A stretch of DNA of 64,000 nt from Mytilus californianus (GCF_021869535.1 NW_026262581.1:112930771-112994770), one strand, 5' to 3'; positions 12,449-25,343 are shown, counted from the stretch's first letter. Program-made: numbers and translations. The notes: a model not told the origin generated them from the letters alone.

Positions 12449-12763
12449 TTGCAGGTAATATTTCAGTGTTTGTAGGATCTGATGGTCGAGTACTTTTGTA
12501 CAACGCAGATACTTATAATACTTCATCAATATGTTCCTACAATTGGAACGATCAAGATGCTACAGTTGTATGCAAGCAAACTGGCATGGGAGATATTGGT
12601 AAAGCAACATATATCGATCGGGATTACAATTTCAGTAGGAGTATGTTTAACGTTTACTGCACAGGTAATGAAACCGATCTATCAGAGTGTACATATGACA
12701 CCAGTGACAGTGTGGGAATGTGTGATAATGTGCAAGATGCTGGAGTTCATTGCATCGATACAG
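12449..12763 (+). CDS. SRCR domain exon, B-type, unit 2
   Basis: Complete 105-codon phase 1-1 SRCR exon. It combines NADTYN, usual for A, with SVGMCDN, usual for B, and has B-type flanking intron. Compared with its partner at 3239 it lacks the Asp-to-Tyr change and has Asn after the CD pair. Confidence 0.9.
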
Positions 12764-13099
12764 GTATGTTTTCTTGATGAGTGGTATCTAAATATTAACG
12801 ATGTTTATAAGAGTTACATAGCTGAAGTTGTTACTAAAATATATGTTGTTCGGATTAACAGAATCATTACAAAAGCCATTGTACTGATCATTTTGAGTCC
12901 TTGTTAACACAAATAGAAAATCCAATGCAAAGAAATCTATAGTTTTCCGGGTATAGGATACATTTGTAAGACGGATATATTAAATTGTAATCATATTTCA
13001 ATTACCAAAGATAAATGCCGCAATGTAAATTCTATTGTCACAATCATAAATTTTCGTCGCTGAGGATCAGAAAATACACGATCATAATGTTTCTTGTAG

Positions 13100-13408
13100 A
13101 TCAGACCCAATTGGTTTTGGGACCGGATGGTCGAATACTCTTTTATAACACTCAGACAGGAGATATATCAACAGTATGTTCGTACATGTGGAATGATCAA
13201 GGTGCTGACGTTGTTTGTAGACAACTGGGGATGGGAGACAGTGGTACAGCAGTCTATCTTCCAAGAGATCACAACTATACAAGAAATATGTATAGCGTAG
13301 AATGCATGGGAGGCGAAAAGAACATGTATGACTGTAACTACCAGGTGACTGACTTCTCCGGGTCATGTGAATATGTGTCTGATGCTGGTGTTGAGTGTGC
13401 TTCCCAAG
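13100..13408 (+). CDS. SRCR domain exon, C-type, unit 2
   Basis: Complete 103-codon phase 1-1 SRCR exon with six cysteines. It has TDFSGSC in place of TDYSGSC. The spacer intron that follows carries no LINE, so it shows the empty target site. Confidence 0.9.
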
Positions 13409-14217
13409 GTATGTTATCCTTCAATGTTAAAAGGAAGAATTTTCTTCCGACATTACACTATGTTATTAAGAACTTAGGGTAAATTTGAACCATTCAACAC
13501 AAACAGCGTAAAGAATTGAAAATACACTATAAGAGAATGAAAAATAAAAGAATTAACGTATTAACCAGCACATGCATTTCCAGACATAATTTGCATAAGC
13601 AAGGGTTTGTATTTTCTTATGACATTATAAGTTTACATGTTACTCATCTGCATCGTACACTAAAGAAAGATACCAAAATTTGTTAAACGTTTAGTAGTGT
13701 TTACTAGCGATGACGTCATTCAACAGTAATTCGTTAATTAAGATCAAGAGTACATCGAAAACTGTATGAGATTAGTTCTTTCATATTCGGCGATTGATTC
13801 TTAAATGCACATAGAGGGAGACAAATTAAGTAGTGTTGAAGAGGATTGACGTCATTTAGCAAAGTTATTAAGAGTTGTTCCCTCGAAAAAGACATACGTC
13901 AGTAGGTGTTCCACCTTTTACCTAATAGAACAAGGATATGTAATGCACAAGTACAATACAATAACATCTTTATTGAACCTGATAAAACAATCCGTTTTCA
14001 GTAAATTTAAATAGTAGTAAGGTCTTCTTAGAGTTACATCTTTAAATTCAATAAAAAGTGATGATTTGAATAATGCCGATAACTTTCAGCTCAAAACGAA
14101 TTGTCGTTTTGTCTTTTCAGTTACCGTGCGGTGAAAGCCAGAAAAGATTTTACACTAATCAAAGCTAATTATTGTTTATCGAATGGAAGGTATGATATAT
14201 TTGATTTCTCTTTATAG

Positions 14218-14532
14218 TTGCAGGTTATATTTCAGTGTTTGTAGGATCTGATGGTCGAGTACTTTTGTACAACGCAGATACATATAATACTTCATCAATA
14301 TGTTCCTATAATTGGAACGATCAAGATGCTACAGTTGTATGCAAGCAAACTGGCATGGGAGATATTGGTAAAGCAACATATATCGATCGGGATTACAATT
14401 TCAGTAGGAGTATGTTTAACGTTTACTGCACAGGTAACGAAACCGATCTATCAGATTGTACATATGACACCAGTGACAGTATGGGAATGTGTGATTATGT
14501 GCAAGATGCTGGAGTTCATTGCATCGATACAG
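14218..14532 (+). CDS. SRCR domain exon, A-type, unit 3
   Basis: Complete 105-codon SRCR exon. The first residues read VAGYIS rather than VAGNIS, which removes the first glycosylation sequon. LSDCTYD replaces LSECTYD. The six cysteines are kept. Confidence 0.9.
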
Positions 14533-15465
14533 GTATGTTTTCGTGATAAGTGGTATCTAAACATGACCAATGCCATTATGATTATAAGATTTACAGGCAC
14601 GAACTTGTTGCTAAAATTTCCGTTGTTCAATTCAAAACCATAAAAAGAAAAACATATTGAAAAAAAGAAGCATCTATCAGTAGGTGTACCACCTTTTAAT
14701 TCCGTGTATAAGAAAAAAAGCCACATACAATGCTCAAGTACAATAATTAAATATATTTCATTTCGTTTGAAATTGGGGTTTTGCCGTTTGCTATTTGTAG
14801 GACTTATATATAGATGGGATCTAGTATAACTAGTTCTGCAACAGTATTTACGATTTATAAAATTTAATGTTAGGTGCATAAGGCACGAGAAAAGTTTTGG
14901 GCGGTTTCTACGGGTAGGTTTTTATGCTACTATATAAAGTTTGGCATTTACATGTATTAGTATCGAAGGTGCTCGCAGTTACGTCGAATCGAAGATAGTC
15001 ACATGATCATATATACAGTTGCTGCTACGTTAATTACGTGTAATTATAATGTGTTTGAAAGGGAAAAAACTGTACAATTTTAAAAATAAAAAGTATATCG
15101 CAAGAAAAAATAATATGTTACTGCGAGAAACTAATGCTATTTCTGCGTTTGTCTTGTTTATAGCCAATTGAATTAAGAGTAGATATACTTTAAATTCAGA
15201 CAGAAGGGCGAGGGGGAATTTGAAGATAGTAAAATATTAAGTTTTCAGTTTATTCAATTAGTAGTCGGGTTTACTTACTTTTACATGTTTAAATTCAATA
15301 AAGAGTGATGATTTGAGTAGTGCTGAAAATTTTTCAGCTCAAAACGAATTGTAATTTTGTCTTTTCAGTTATCGTGCGGTGATAGCCAGAAAAGATTTTA
15401 CACTAAATAAATCTAATTATTGTTTATCGAATGGAAGGTATAATATATTTGATTTCTCTTTATAG

Positions 15466-15780
15466 TTGCAGGTAATATTTCAGTGTTTGTTGGATCTGAT
15501 GGTCGAGTACTTTTGTACAACGTAGATACTTATAATACTTCATCAATATGTTCCTACAATTGGAACGATCAAGATGCTACAGTTGTATGCAAGCAAACTG
15601 GCATGGGAGATATTGGTAAAGCAACATATATCGATCGGGATTCCAATTTCAGTAGGAGTATGTTTAACGTTTACTGCACAGGTAATGAAACCGATCTATC
15701 AGAGTGTACATATGACACCAGTGACAGTGTGGGAATGTGTGATAATGTGCAAGATGCTGGAGTTCATTGCATCGATACAG
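15466..15780 (+). CDS. SRCR domain exon, B-type, unit 3
   Basis: Complete 105-codon SRCR exon with the B-type NVDTYN and SVGMCDN. IDRDSNFS replaces IDRDYNFS. Splice sites are intact. Confidence 0.9.
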
Positions 15781-16116
15781 GTATGTTTTCTTGATGAGTG
15801 GTATCTAAATATTAACGATGTTTATAAGAGTTACATAGCTGAAGTTGTTACTAAAATATATGTTGTTCGGATTAACAGAATCATTACAAAAGCCATTGTA
15901 CTGATCATTGTGAGTCCTTGTTAACACAAATAGAAAATCCAATGCAATGAAATCTATAGTTTTCCGGGTATAGGATACATTTGTAAGACGGATATATTAA
16001 ATTGTAATCATATTTCAATTACCAAAGATAAATACCGCAATGTAAAGTCTATTGTTACAATCATAAATTTTCGTCGCTGAGGATCAGAAAATACACGATC
16101 ATAATGTTTCTTGTAG

Positions 16117-16425
16117 ATCAGACCCAATTGGTTTTGGGACCGGATGGTCGAATACTCTTTTATAACACTCAGACAGGAGATATATCAACAGTATGTTCGT
16201 ACATGTGGAATGATCAAGGTGCTGACGTTGTTTGTAGACAACTGGGGATGGGACACAGTGGTACAGCAGTCTATCTTCCAAGAGATCACAACTATACAAG
16301 AAATATGTATAGCGTAGAATGCATGGGAGGCGAAAAGAACATGTATGACTGTAACTACCAGGTGACTGACTACTCCGGGTCATGTGAATATGTGTCTGAT
16401 GCTGGTGTTGAGTGTGCTTCCCAAG
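16117..16425 (+). CDS. SRCR domain exon, C-type, unit 3
   Basis: Complete 103-codon SRCR exon with GMGHSG in place of GMGDSG. The same His occurs only in unit 4, so units 3 and 4 share a recent common copy of this exon. Confidence 0.9.
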
Positions 16426-17077
16426 GTATGTTATCCTTGAATGTTAAAAGGAAGAATTTTCTTCCGACAATACACTATGTTATTAAGAACTTAGGGTAAA
16501 TTTGAACAATTCAACACAAACAGCGTAAAGAATTGAAAATACACTAAAAGAGAATGAAAAATAAAAGAATTAACGTATAAACCAGCACATGCATTTCCAG
16601 ACATAATTTGCATAAGCAAGGGTTTGTATTTTCTTATGACATTATAAGTTTACATGTTACTCATCTGCATCGTACACTAAAGAAAGATAACAAAATTTGT
16701 TAAACGTTTAGTAGTGTTTACTAGCGATGACGTCATTCAGCAGTAATTCGTTAATTAAGATCAAGAGTACATCGAAAACTGTATGAGATAAGTTCTTTCA
16801 TATTCGGCGACTGATTCTTAAATGCACATAGAGGGAGACAAATTAAGTAGTGTTGAAGAGGATTGACGTCATTTAGCAAAGTTATTAAGAGTTGTTCCCT
16901 CGAAAAAGACATACATCAGTAGGTATTCCACCTTTTACCTAATAGAACAAGGATATGTAATGCTCAAGTACAATAACATCTTTATTGAAGCTGGTAAAAC
17001 ATTCCGTTTTCAGTAAATTTAAATAGTAGTAGGGTCTTCTTAGAGTTACATCTTTAAATTCAATAAAAAGTGATGAT

Positions 17078-17086
17078 TTGAATAAT
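17078..17086 (+). repeat. Target-site duplication, left side of Naiad insertion
   Basis: TTGAATAAT at 17078-17086 recurs at 20420-20428 on the other side of the insertion. Uninterrupted units carry it once in this part of the spacer. Confidence 0.8.
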
Positions 17087-20000
17087 AGTTGTATAGTACG
17101 TAGGTGAAACTGGACGATATTTATCTAAACGCACTCAAGAACATCTGTATCGTTTTAAAAGACCCAATAAATTCAAAAGTATCATTTATCAACACCTTAA
17201 GAAGCACAATCATCCTATTAAATATTTAGCAGTTCAACCTTTAGAAGTAGTAAATAAGCAGCCTGGTGAATCTCATTCAAAGTTTGTACGATCGCGGAAA
17301 ATAATTGAATTAAATTGGATTAAAAAATTACAGACTGTCTACCCTCTCGGTCTTAATGATAATATCATGGGAATTGGTAATATATCAAGAACCGATTCTG
17401 TTAACATTTTGGATATAGTTTCTAAAACTGTTCGTAAAAACCGTTCTCATGGTCGTAGAAAAAATCGCAATCAAAGAAAATTTCGGACCAATCATACCAA
17501 TATTTCGGACCTAATTTCTATTTCAAAAAACAACGGCAGACATTATCTGTTAACAAAGCTCTGTTCATTACCGGTTAATAAGTTAAATAAAATTTTAGAG
17601 GATTGCAACACAATTTCATATAGCAGTCCTAAGTATGAAATCGTTCAAATTATAATGGCATATTGTTATTCTAAACTGTTTCCCAAAATTGATCGCCCTG
17701 AAGATCATAAAAAACAGTTTATTAAAATAAAGTATGTCAATAAAGGTTTTGATTTTGTAAATATTGCCGGTATTTTTAACGACCATTCTGTTAAAGAACA
17801 AATTCCGGGATATTTTGATAATACTGAGCTCCCTCTTATTTGTTATATTTACAAGAAATCTACCCGGAAATTTGTGTTTAATTATAGCCAATTGTGTAAA
17901 GATGTTAATATCAGTGAAAATACACCTACTTCATGTAATTGCAGTAATTCCGAATACATTTATGGACCCATTTCCCATGTTATAACAGGAGATCTTAACA
18001 TCGTTCAAGACCGAGAGTTAAAATCATTCCTCAGTAAAGGACCTAAATATCGTCCCCCGTCAATTATTAATTGGAATGAGTGTCGTAATATCATCCACGA
18101 CTCACTCCATACTTACTGTTTGAAATGGATAAAACGGGAAAAAGCTGACAAAAAATCTTTGGACTCTTTTTTTAAATCAGTAATGAACATAGTTGATATA
18201 CGTATTCAACATTTTAAAGAACATTTTACTCTTAACAATAACCACAATAAACCTATTTCTCGTATCAAACATAAACTAAAAGAACTAGCCAAGGAATTTG
18301 TTTTTGTCCCGGCCGATAAAGCTGCTAATAATATTATTATTGTTTGACGTAAATTTTACATTGAGGTTCTGAAAAAAGAAATCACCAATTCACCAACATT
18401 CCAACTGACTCCATTTTCAGAAAACGACATCTGTAACAAACATAAACTTTTAGCTACCGCTTTACAAGCAGAACCAAATACAATGAAAGTCCCAACTATG
18501 TATTGGCTTCCGAAGCTACACAAAACACCTTACAAATATAGATTCATTTCGTCTTCAAGCCATTGTTCCACTACTAAATTGTCTATTCTTCTTACCAGTA
18601 CACTTGGTACAATCAAAAACCTGATAATAAATTGTTCAAATAAGGCCTTCGAAAATAGTGGAATTAATTACTTTTGGAGTGTCAAGAACTCGTTGGAAGT
18701 ACTTGATAAATTGCATGCATATATTGGTGATTTTGAATCTGTTCAAAGTTTTGATTTTTCTACCCTATATACCACATTGCCTCACATTCTCATTAAGAAA
18801 AAATTCACACACCTAATTAAATGGGCATTTAAAAAGTCAGAATGTGAATATATATGTTCAAACTCTTTTAGGTCATTTTTTAGTAGCAATAAACAAAAAA
18901 ACTATGTCAATTGGACATGCTTTGATACTATATATGCCCTTGAATTTTTACTAGATAACATTTTTGTTCGCTTTGGAGATTCCGTATATCGTCAGGTTAT
19001 CGGAATTCCAATGGGGACTAACTGTGCACCACTTATTGCGGACCTTTTTTTGTATTGCTATGAGTTACAATTTATGACAAAAATCAGTAAAGACCCATCG
19101 AAACAACATCTGATACACAAATTTAATAATACTTTTAGATATTTGGATGATATTTTGGCTCTCAATAATGACGACTTCAGTATGTATACTAAAGAAATTT
19201 ATCCTGTTGAACTTACTTTAAATAAAGCTAATACTAACAATGACCACTGCCCTTTCCTCGATCTTGATATCTATATCATTAACGGAAAGCTTAATACTAA
19301 AATATATGATAAAAGAGATGATTTTTCATTTCCTATCGTTAATTATCCATTTTTAGATGGTGACGTTCCCTTGTCACCATCTTACGGTGTTTATATATCT
19401 CAACTTGTACGATTCGCTCGTGTATGTAACAATGTTTTAGATTTTAACGAGAGAAATGTATGTATTACTGAAAAATTATTACACCAGGGTTTTCGATATC
19501 ACAAACTAGTCAAAACATTTACTAAATTTTATCATCGGTATAAGGACATATAGCTCAACATGCAGACTTCTTATACGTTCAGGTATTTCACATCCAATTT
19601 TTTATGGAAATATTCTTTATAAAGCACAAAAATGTCAGTATTCACCTCTGAAACTAACAAAACCTTTAAATAGACTTATTAAGAAGGGATATAGTTACGA
19701 TACTGTTGTCAGGTCATTAAAGATTGCATATTTTGGCGTTGATATTGATTCACTTATAGGGTCTTTGCATCTGCACTAAACACATTTATTTAAAAACCAG
19801 TTGTTGGCATGACACGGGTTATGTTCTTCTCATATATGTTATGATGGTATGATACTAAACCCCTAACGGGAAGGATTGTGCCTGATATTCATATGATGAA
19901 GACATAATCTTTCAATCAGTTTAATTGAAGTCTGGAGCTGGCATGTCAGTTAACTGCTAGTAGTCTGTTGTTATTTATGTATTATTGTCATTTTGTTTAT

Positions 20001-20419
20001 TTTCTTTGGTTACATCTTCTGACATCAGACTCGGACTTCTCTTGAACTGAATTTTAATGTGCGTATTGTTATGCGTTTACTTTTCTACATTGGCTAGAGG
20101 TATAGGGGGAGGGTTGAGATCTCATAAACATGTTTAACCCCGCCGCATTTTTGCGCCTGTCCCAAGTCAGGAGCCTCTAGCCTTTGTTAGTCTTGTATTA
20201 TTTTTAATTTTAGTTTCTTGTGTACAATTTGGAGTTTAGTATGGCGTTCATTATCACTGAACTAGTATATATATTTGTTTAGGGGCCAGCTGAAGGACGC
20301 CTCCGGGTGCGGGAATTTCTCGCTGCATTGAAGACCTGTTGGTGGCCTTCTGCTGTTGTCTGTTCTGTGGTCGGGTTGTTGTCTCTTTGACACATTCCCC
20401 ATTTCCATTCTCAATTTTA
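17087..20419 (+). mobile_element. Naiad-type Penelope-like retroelement, 5'-truncated
   Basis: A 3.3 kb element in the spacer before the hybrid SRCR exon, flanked by a 9 bp target duplication. Domain order is endonuclease part, CxC linker, reverse transcriptase, 3' UTR. The N-terminal position of the GIY-YIG-like nuclease and the Cys-Asn-Cys motif (17934-17942) are the published hallmarks of Naiad elements; canonical Penelope elements carry the nuclease at the C-terminus. The 3' UTR (19780-20419) shares blocks with the repeat fragments at 29360, 30950, 31775 and 54665. The 5' end is lost inside the nuclease domain. Confidence 0.85.
17097..19779 (+). pseudogene. Naiad endonuclease-reverse transcriptase reading frame, broken or UGA-recoded
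   Basis: The frame opens with YVGETGRYLSKR and continues to ELNWIKKLQTVYPLGLN, matching the later half of a GIY-YIG nuclease. The CxC linker (SCNCSNSEYIYGPISHV) follows. Reverse transcriptase signatures are VPADKAANN, YWLPKLHKTPYKYRFIS, FDFSTLYTTLP, GIPMGTNCAPL and RYLDDIL with the catalytic Asp pair. One in-frame TGA sits at 18345-18347, right after NNIIIV, and the same frame then runs open to 19553. A one-base shift near 19550 moves the last 75 or so residues (RLLIRSGISHP onward) into another frame ending at 19779. The copy is thus damaged, but the TGA position may be meaningful. Confidence 0.85.
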
Positions 20420-20428
20420 TTGAATAAT
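20420..20428 (+). repeat. Target-site duplication, right side of Naiad insertion
   Basis: TTGAATAAT, matching 17078-17086. It is followed by normal A-type upstream intron (GCCGATTACTTTCAGC). Confidence 0.8.
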
Positions 20429-20571
20429 GCCGATTACTTTCAGCTCAAAACGAATTGTCGTTTTGTCTTTTCAGTTACCGTGCGGTGAAAGCCAGGAAAG
20501 ATTTTACACTAATCAAAGCTAATTATTGTTTATCGGATGGAAGGTATGATATATTTGATTTCTCTTTATAG

Positions 20572-20886
20572 TTGCAGGTAATATTTCAGTGTTTGTAGGA
20601 TCTGATGGTCGAGTACTTTTGTACAACGCAGATACATATAATACTTCATCAATATGTTCCTATAATTGGAACGATCAAGATGCTACAGTTGTATGCAAGC
20701 AAACTGGCATGGGAGATATTGGTAAAGCAACATATATCGATCGGGATTACAATTTCAGTAGGAGTATGTTTAACGTTTACTGCACAGGTAATGAAACCGA
20801 TCTATCAGGGTGTACATATGACACCAGTGACAGTGTGGGAATGTGTGATAATGTGCAAGATGCTGGAGTTCATTGCATCGATACAG
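20572..20886 (+). CDS. SRCR domain exon, A/B hybrid, unit 4
   Basis: Complete 105-codon phase 1-1 SRCR exon whose upstream intron and first third are A-type (TTACCGTGCGG intron, NADTYN, TATAATTGG). Its last third and downstream intron are B-type (GGTAATGAAACC, SVGMCDN, TTCTTGATGAG). The switch lies between about 20665 and 20791. Unit 4 therefore has one SRCR exon where other units have two, and the frame is preserved. LSGCTYD replaces LSECTYD. Confidence 0.9.
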
Positions 20887-21222
20887 GTATGTTTTCTTGA
20901 TGAGTGGTATCTAAATATTAACGATGTTTATAAGAGTTACATAGCTGAAGTTGTTACTAAAATATATGTTGTTCGGATTAACAGAATCATTACAAAAGCC
21001 ATTGTACTGATCATTTTGAGTCCTTGTTAACACAAATAGAAAATCCAATGTAATGAAATCTATAGTTTTCTGGGTATAGGATACATTTGTAAGACGGATA
21101 TATTAAATTGTAATCATATTTCAATTACCAAAGATAAATACTGCAATGTAAAGTCTATTGTTACAATCATAAATTTTCGTCGCTGAGGATCAGAAAATAC
21201 ACGATCATAATGTTTCTTGTAG

Positions 21223-21531
21223 ATCAGACCCAATTGGTTTTGGGACCGGATGGTCGAATACTCTTTTATAACACTCAGACAGGAGATATATCAACAGTAT
21301 GTTCGTACATGTGGAATGATCAAGGTGCTGACGTTGTTTGTAGACAACTGGGGATGGGACACAGTGGTACAGCAGTCTATCTTCCAAGAGATCACAACTA
21401 TACAAGAAATATGTATAGCGTAGAATGCATGGGAGGCGAAAAGAACATGTATGACTGTAACTACCAGGTGACTGACTACTCCGGGTCATGTGAATATGTG
21501 TCTGATGCTGGTGTTGAGTGTGCTTCCCAAG
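21223..21531 (+). CDS. SRCR domain exon, C-type, unit 4
   Basis: Complete 103-codon SRCR exon with the GMGHSG variant shared only with unit 3. All six cysteines and both splice sites are present. Confidence 0.9.
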
Positions 21532-22335
21532 GTATGTTATCCTTGAATGTTAAAAGGAAGAATTTTCTTCCGACAATACACTATGTTATTAAGAACTTAG
21601 GGTAAATTTGAACAATTCAACACAAACAGCGTAAAGAATTGAAAATACACTAAAAGAGAATGAAAAATAAAAGAATTAACGTATAAACCAGCACATGCAT
21701 TTCCAGACATAATTTGCATAAGCAAGGGTTTGTATTTTCTTATGACATTATAAGTTTACATGTTACTCATCTGCATCGTACACTAAAGAAAGATAACAAA
21801 ATTTGTTAAACGTTTAGTAGTGTTTACTAGCGATGACGTCATTCAGCAGTAATTCGTTAATTAAGATCAAGAGTACATCGAAAACTGTATGAGATAAGTT
21901 CTTTCATATTCGGCGATTGATTCTTAAATGCACATAGAGGGAGACAAATTAAGTAGTGTTGAAGAGGATTGACGTCATTTAGCAAAGTTATTAAGAGTTG
22001 TTCCCTCGAAAAAGACATACATCAGTAGGTATTCCACCTTTTACCTAATAGAACAAGGATATGTAATGCTCAAGTACAATAACATCTTTATTGAAGCTGG
22101 TAAAACATTCCGTTTTCAGTAAATTTAAATAGTAGTAGGGTCTTCTTAGAGTTACATCTTTAAATTCAATAAAAAGTGATGATTTGAATAATGCCGATAA
22201 CTTTCAGCTCAAAACGAATTGTCGTTTTGTCTTTTCAGTTACCGTGCGGTGAAAGCCAGAAAAGATTTTACACTAATCAAAGCTAATTATTGTTTATCGA
22301 ATGGAAGGTATGATATATTTGATTTCTCTTTATAG

Positions 22336-22650
22336 TTGCAGGTAATATTTCAGTGTTTGTAGGATCTGATGGTCGAGTACTTTTGTACAACGCAGATACA
22401 TATAATACTTCATCAATATGTTCCTATAATTGGAACGATCAAGATGCTGCAGTTGTATGCAAGCAAACTGGCATGGGAGATATTGGTAAAGCAACATATA
22501 TCGATCGGGATTACAATTTCAGTAGGATTATGTTTAACGTTTACTGCACAGGTAACGAAACCGATCTATCAGAGTGTACATATGACACCAGTGACAGTAT
22601 GGGAATGTGTGATTATGTGCAAGATGCTGGAGTTCATTGCATCGATACAG
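22336..22650 (+). CDS. SRCR domain exon, A-type, unit 5
   Basis: Complete 105-codon SRCR exon with two private changes: DAAVVC for DATVVC and SRIMFN for SRSMFN. Cysteines and splice borders are intact. Confidence 0.9.
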
Positions 22651-23583
22651 GTATGTTTTCGTGATAAGTGGTATCTAAACATGACCAATGCCATTATGAT
22701 TATAAGATTTACAGGCACGAACTTGTTGCTAAAATTTCCGTTGTTCAATTCAAAACCATAAAAAGAAAAACATATTGGAAAAAAGAAGCATCTATCAGTA
22801 GGTGTACCACCTTTTAATTCCGTGTATAAGAAAAAAAGCCACATACAATGCTCAAGTACAATAATTAAATATATTTCATTTCGTTTGAAATTGGGGTTTT
22901 GCCGTTTGCTATTTGTAGGACTTATATATAGATGGGATCTAGTATAACTAGTTCTGCAACAGTATTTACGATTTATAAAATTTAATGTTAGGTGCATAAG
23001 GCACGAGAAAAGTTTTGGGCGGTTTCTACGGGTAGGTTTTTATGCTACTATATAAAGTTTGGCATTTACATGTATTAGTATCGAAGGTGCTCGCAGTTAC
23101 GTCGAATCGAAGATAGTCACATGATCATATATACAGTTGCTGCTACGTTAATTACGTGTAATTATAATGTGTTTGAAAGGGAAAAAACTGTACAATTTTA
23201 AAAATAAAAAGTATATCGCAAGAAAAAATAATATGTTACTGCGAGAAACTAATGCTATTTCTGCGTTAGTCTTGTTTATAGCCAATTGAATTAAGAGTAG
23301 ATATACTTTAAATTCAGACAGAAGGGCGAGGGGGAATTTGAAGATAGTAAAATATTAAGTTTTCAGTTTATTCAATTAGTAGTCGGGTTTACTTACTTTT
23401 ACATGTTTAAATTCAATAAAGAGTGATGATTTGAGTAGTGCTGAAAATTTTTCAGCTCAAAACGAATTGTCATTTTGTCTTTTCAGTTATCGTGCGGTGA
23501 TAGCCAGAAAAGATTTTACACTAAATAAAGCTAATTATTGTTTATCGAATGGAAGGTATAATATATTTGATTTCTCTTTATAG

Positions 23584-23898
23584 TTGCAGGTAATATTTCA
23601 GTGTTTGTTGGATCTGATGGTCGAGTACTTTTGTACAACGTAGATACTTATAATACTTCATCAATATGTTCCTACAATTGGAACGATCAAGATGCTACAG
23701 TTGTATGCAAGCAAACTGGCATGGGAGATATTGGTAAAGCAACATATATCGATCGGGATTACAATTTCAGTAGGAGTATGTTTAACGTTTACTGCACAGG
23801 TAATGAAACCGATCTATCAGAGTGTACATATGACACCAGTGACAGTGTGGGAATGTGTGATAATGTGCAAGATGCTGGAGTTCATTGCATCGATACAG
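23584..23898 (+). CDS. SRCR domain exon, B-type, unit 5
   Basis: Complete 105-codon SRCR exon that matches the B consensus (NVDTYN, SVGMCDN). Confidence 0.9.
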
Positions 23899-24230
23899 GT
23901 ATGTTTTCTTGATGAGTGGTATCTAAATATTAACGATGTTTATAAGAGTTACATAGCTGAAGTTGTTACTAAAATATATGTTGTTCGGATTAACAGAATC
24001 ATTACAAAAGCCATTGTACTGATCATTTTGAGTCCTTGTTAACACAAATAGAAAATCCAATGCAATGAAATCTATAGTTTTCCGGGTATAGGATACATTT
24101 GTAAGACGGATATATTAAATTGTAATCATATTTCAATTACCAAAGATAAATACTGCAATGTAAAGTCTATTGTTACAATCATAAATTTTCGTCGCTGTCA
24201 GAAAATACACGATCATAATGTTTCTTGTAG

Positions 24231-24539
24231 ATCAGACCCAATTGGTTTTGGGACCGGATGGTCGAATACTCTTTTATAACACTCAGACAGGAGATATATC
24301 AACAGTATGTTCGTACATGTGGAATGATCAAGGTGCTGACGTTGTTTGTAGACAACTGGGGATGGGAGACAGTGGTACAGCAGTCTATCTTCCAAGAGAT
24401 CACAACTATACAAGAAATATGTATAGCGTAGAATGCATGGGAGGCGAAAAGAACATGTATGACTGTAACTACCAGGTGACTGACTACTCCGGGTCATGTG
24501 AATATGTGTCTGATGCCGGTGTTGAGTGTGCTTCCCAAG
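24231..24539 (+). CDS. SRCR domain exon, C-type, unit 5
   Basis: Complete 103-codon SRCR exon matching the C consensus. The intron before it has lost four bases near 24197 compared with other units. This does not touch the acceptor. Confidence 0.9.
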
Positions 24540-25343
24540 GTATGTTATCCTTGAATGTTAAAAGGAAGAATTTTCTTCCGACAATACACTATGTTATTAA
24601 GAACTTAGGGTAAAGTTGAACAATTCAACACAAACAGCGTAAAGAATTGAAAATACACTAAAAGAGAATGAAAAATAAAAGAATTAACGTATAAACCAGC
24701 ACATGCATTTCCAGACATAATTTGCATAAGCAAGGGTTTGTATTTTCTTATGACATTATAAGTTTACATGTTACTCATCTGCATCGTACACTAAAGAAAG
24801 ATAACAAAATTTGTTAAACGTTTAGTAGTGTTTACTAGCGATGAAGTCATTCAGCAGTAATTCGTTAATTAAGATCAAGAGTACATCGAAAACTGTATGA
24901 GATAAGTTCTTTCATATTCGGCGATTGATTCTTAAATGCACATAGAGGGAGACAAATTAAGTAGTGTTGAAGAGGATTGACGTCATTTAGCAAAGTTATT
25001 AAGAGTTGTTCCCTCGAAAAAGACATACATCAGTAGGTATTCTACCTTTTACCTAATAGAACAAGGATATGTAATGCTCAAGTACAATAACATCTTTATT
25101 GAAGCTGGTAAAACATTCCGTTTTCAGTAAATTTAAATAGTAGTAGGGTCTTCTTAGAGTTACATCTTTAAATTCAATAAAAAGTGATGATTTGAATAAT
25201 GCCGATAACTTTCAGCTCAAAACGAATTGTCGTTTTGTCTTTTCAGTTACCGTGCGGTGAAAGCCAGAAAAGATTTTACACTAATCAAAGCTAATTATTG
25301 TTTATCGAATGGAAGGTATGATATATTTGATTTCTCTTTATAG

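Larger units (their letters stand above)
9217..13479. repeat. Downstream copy of the 9.2 kb segmental duplication
   Basis: Matches 1-4269: LINE 3' end, its A-tail and 3' target-site copy, then SRCR exons A2, B2 and C2. Because the LINE 3' junction and the flanking SRCR sequence are shared, the LINE was already in place when this segment duplicated. Confidence 0.85.
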
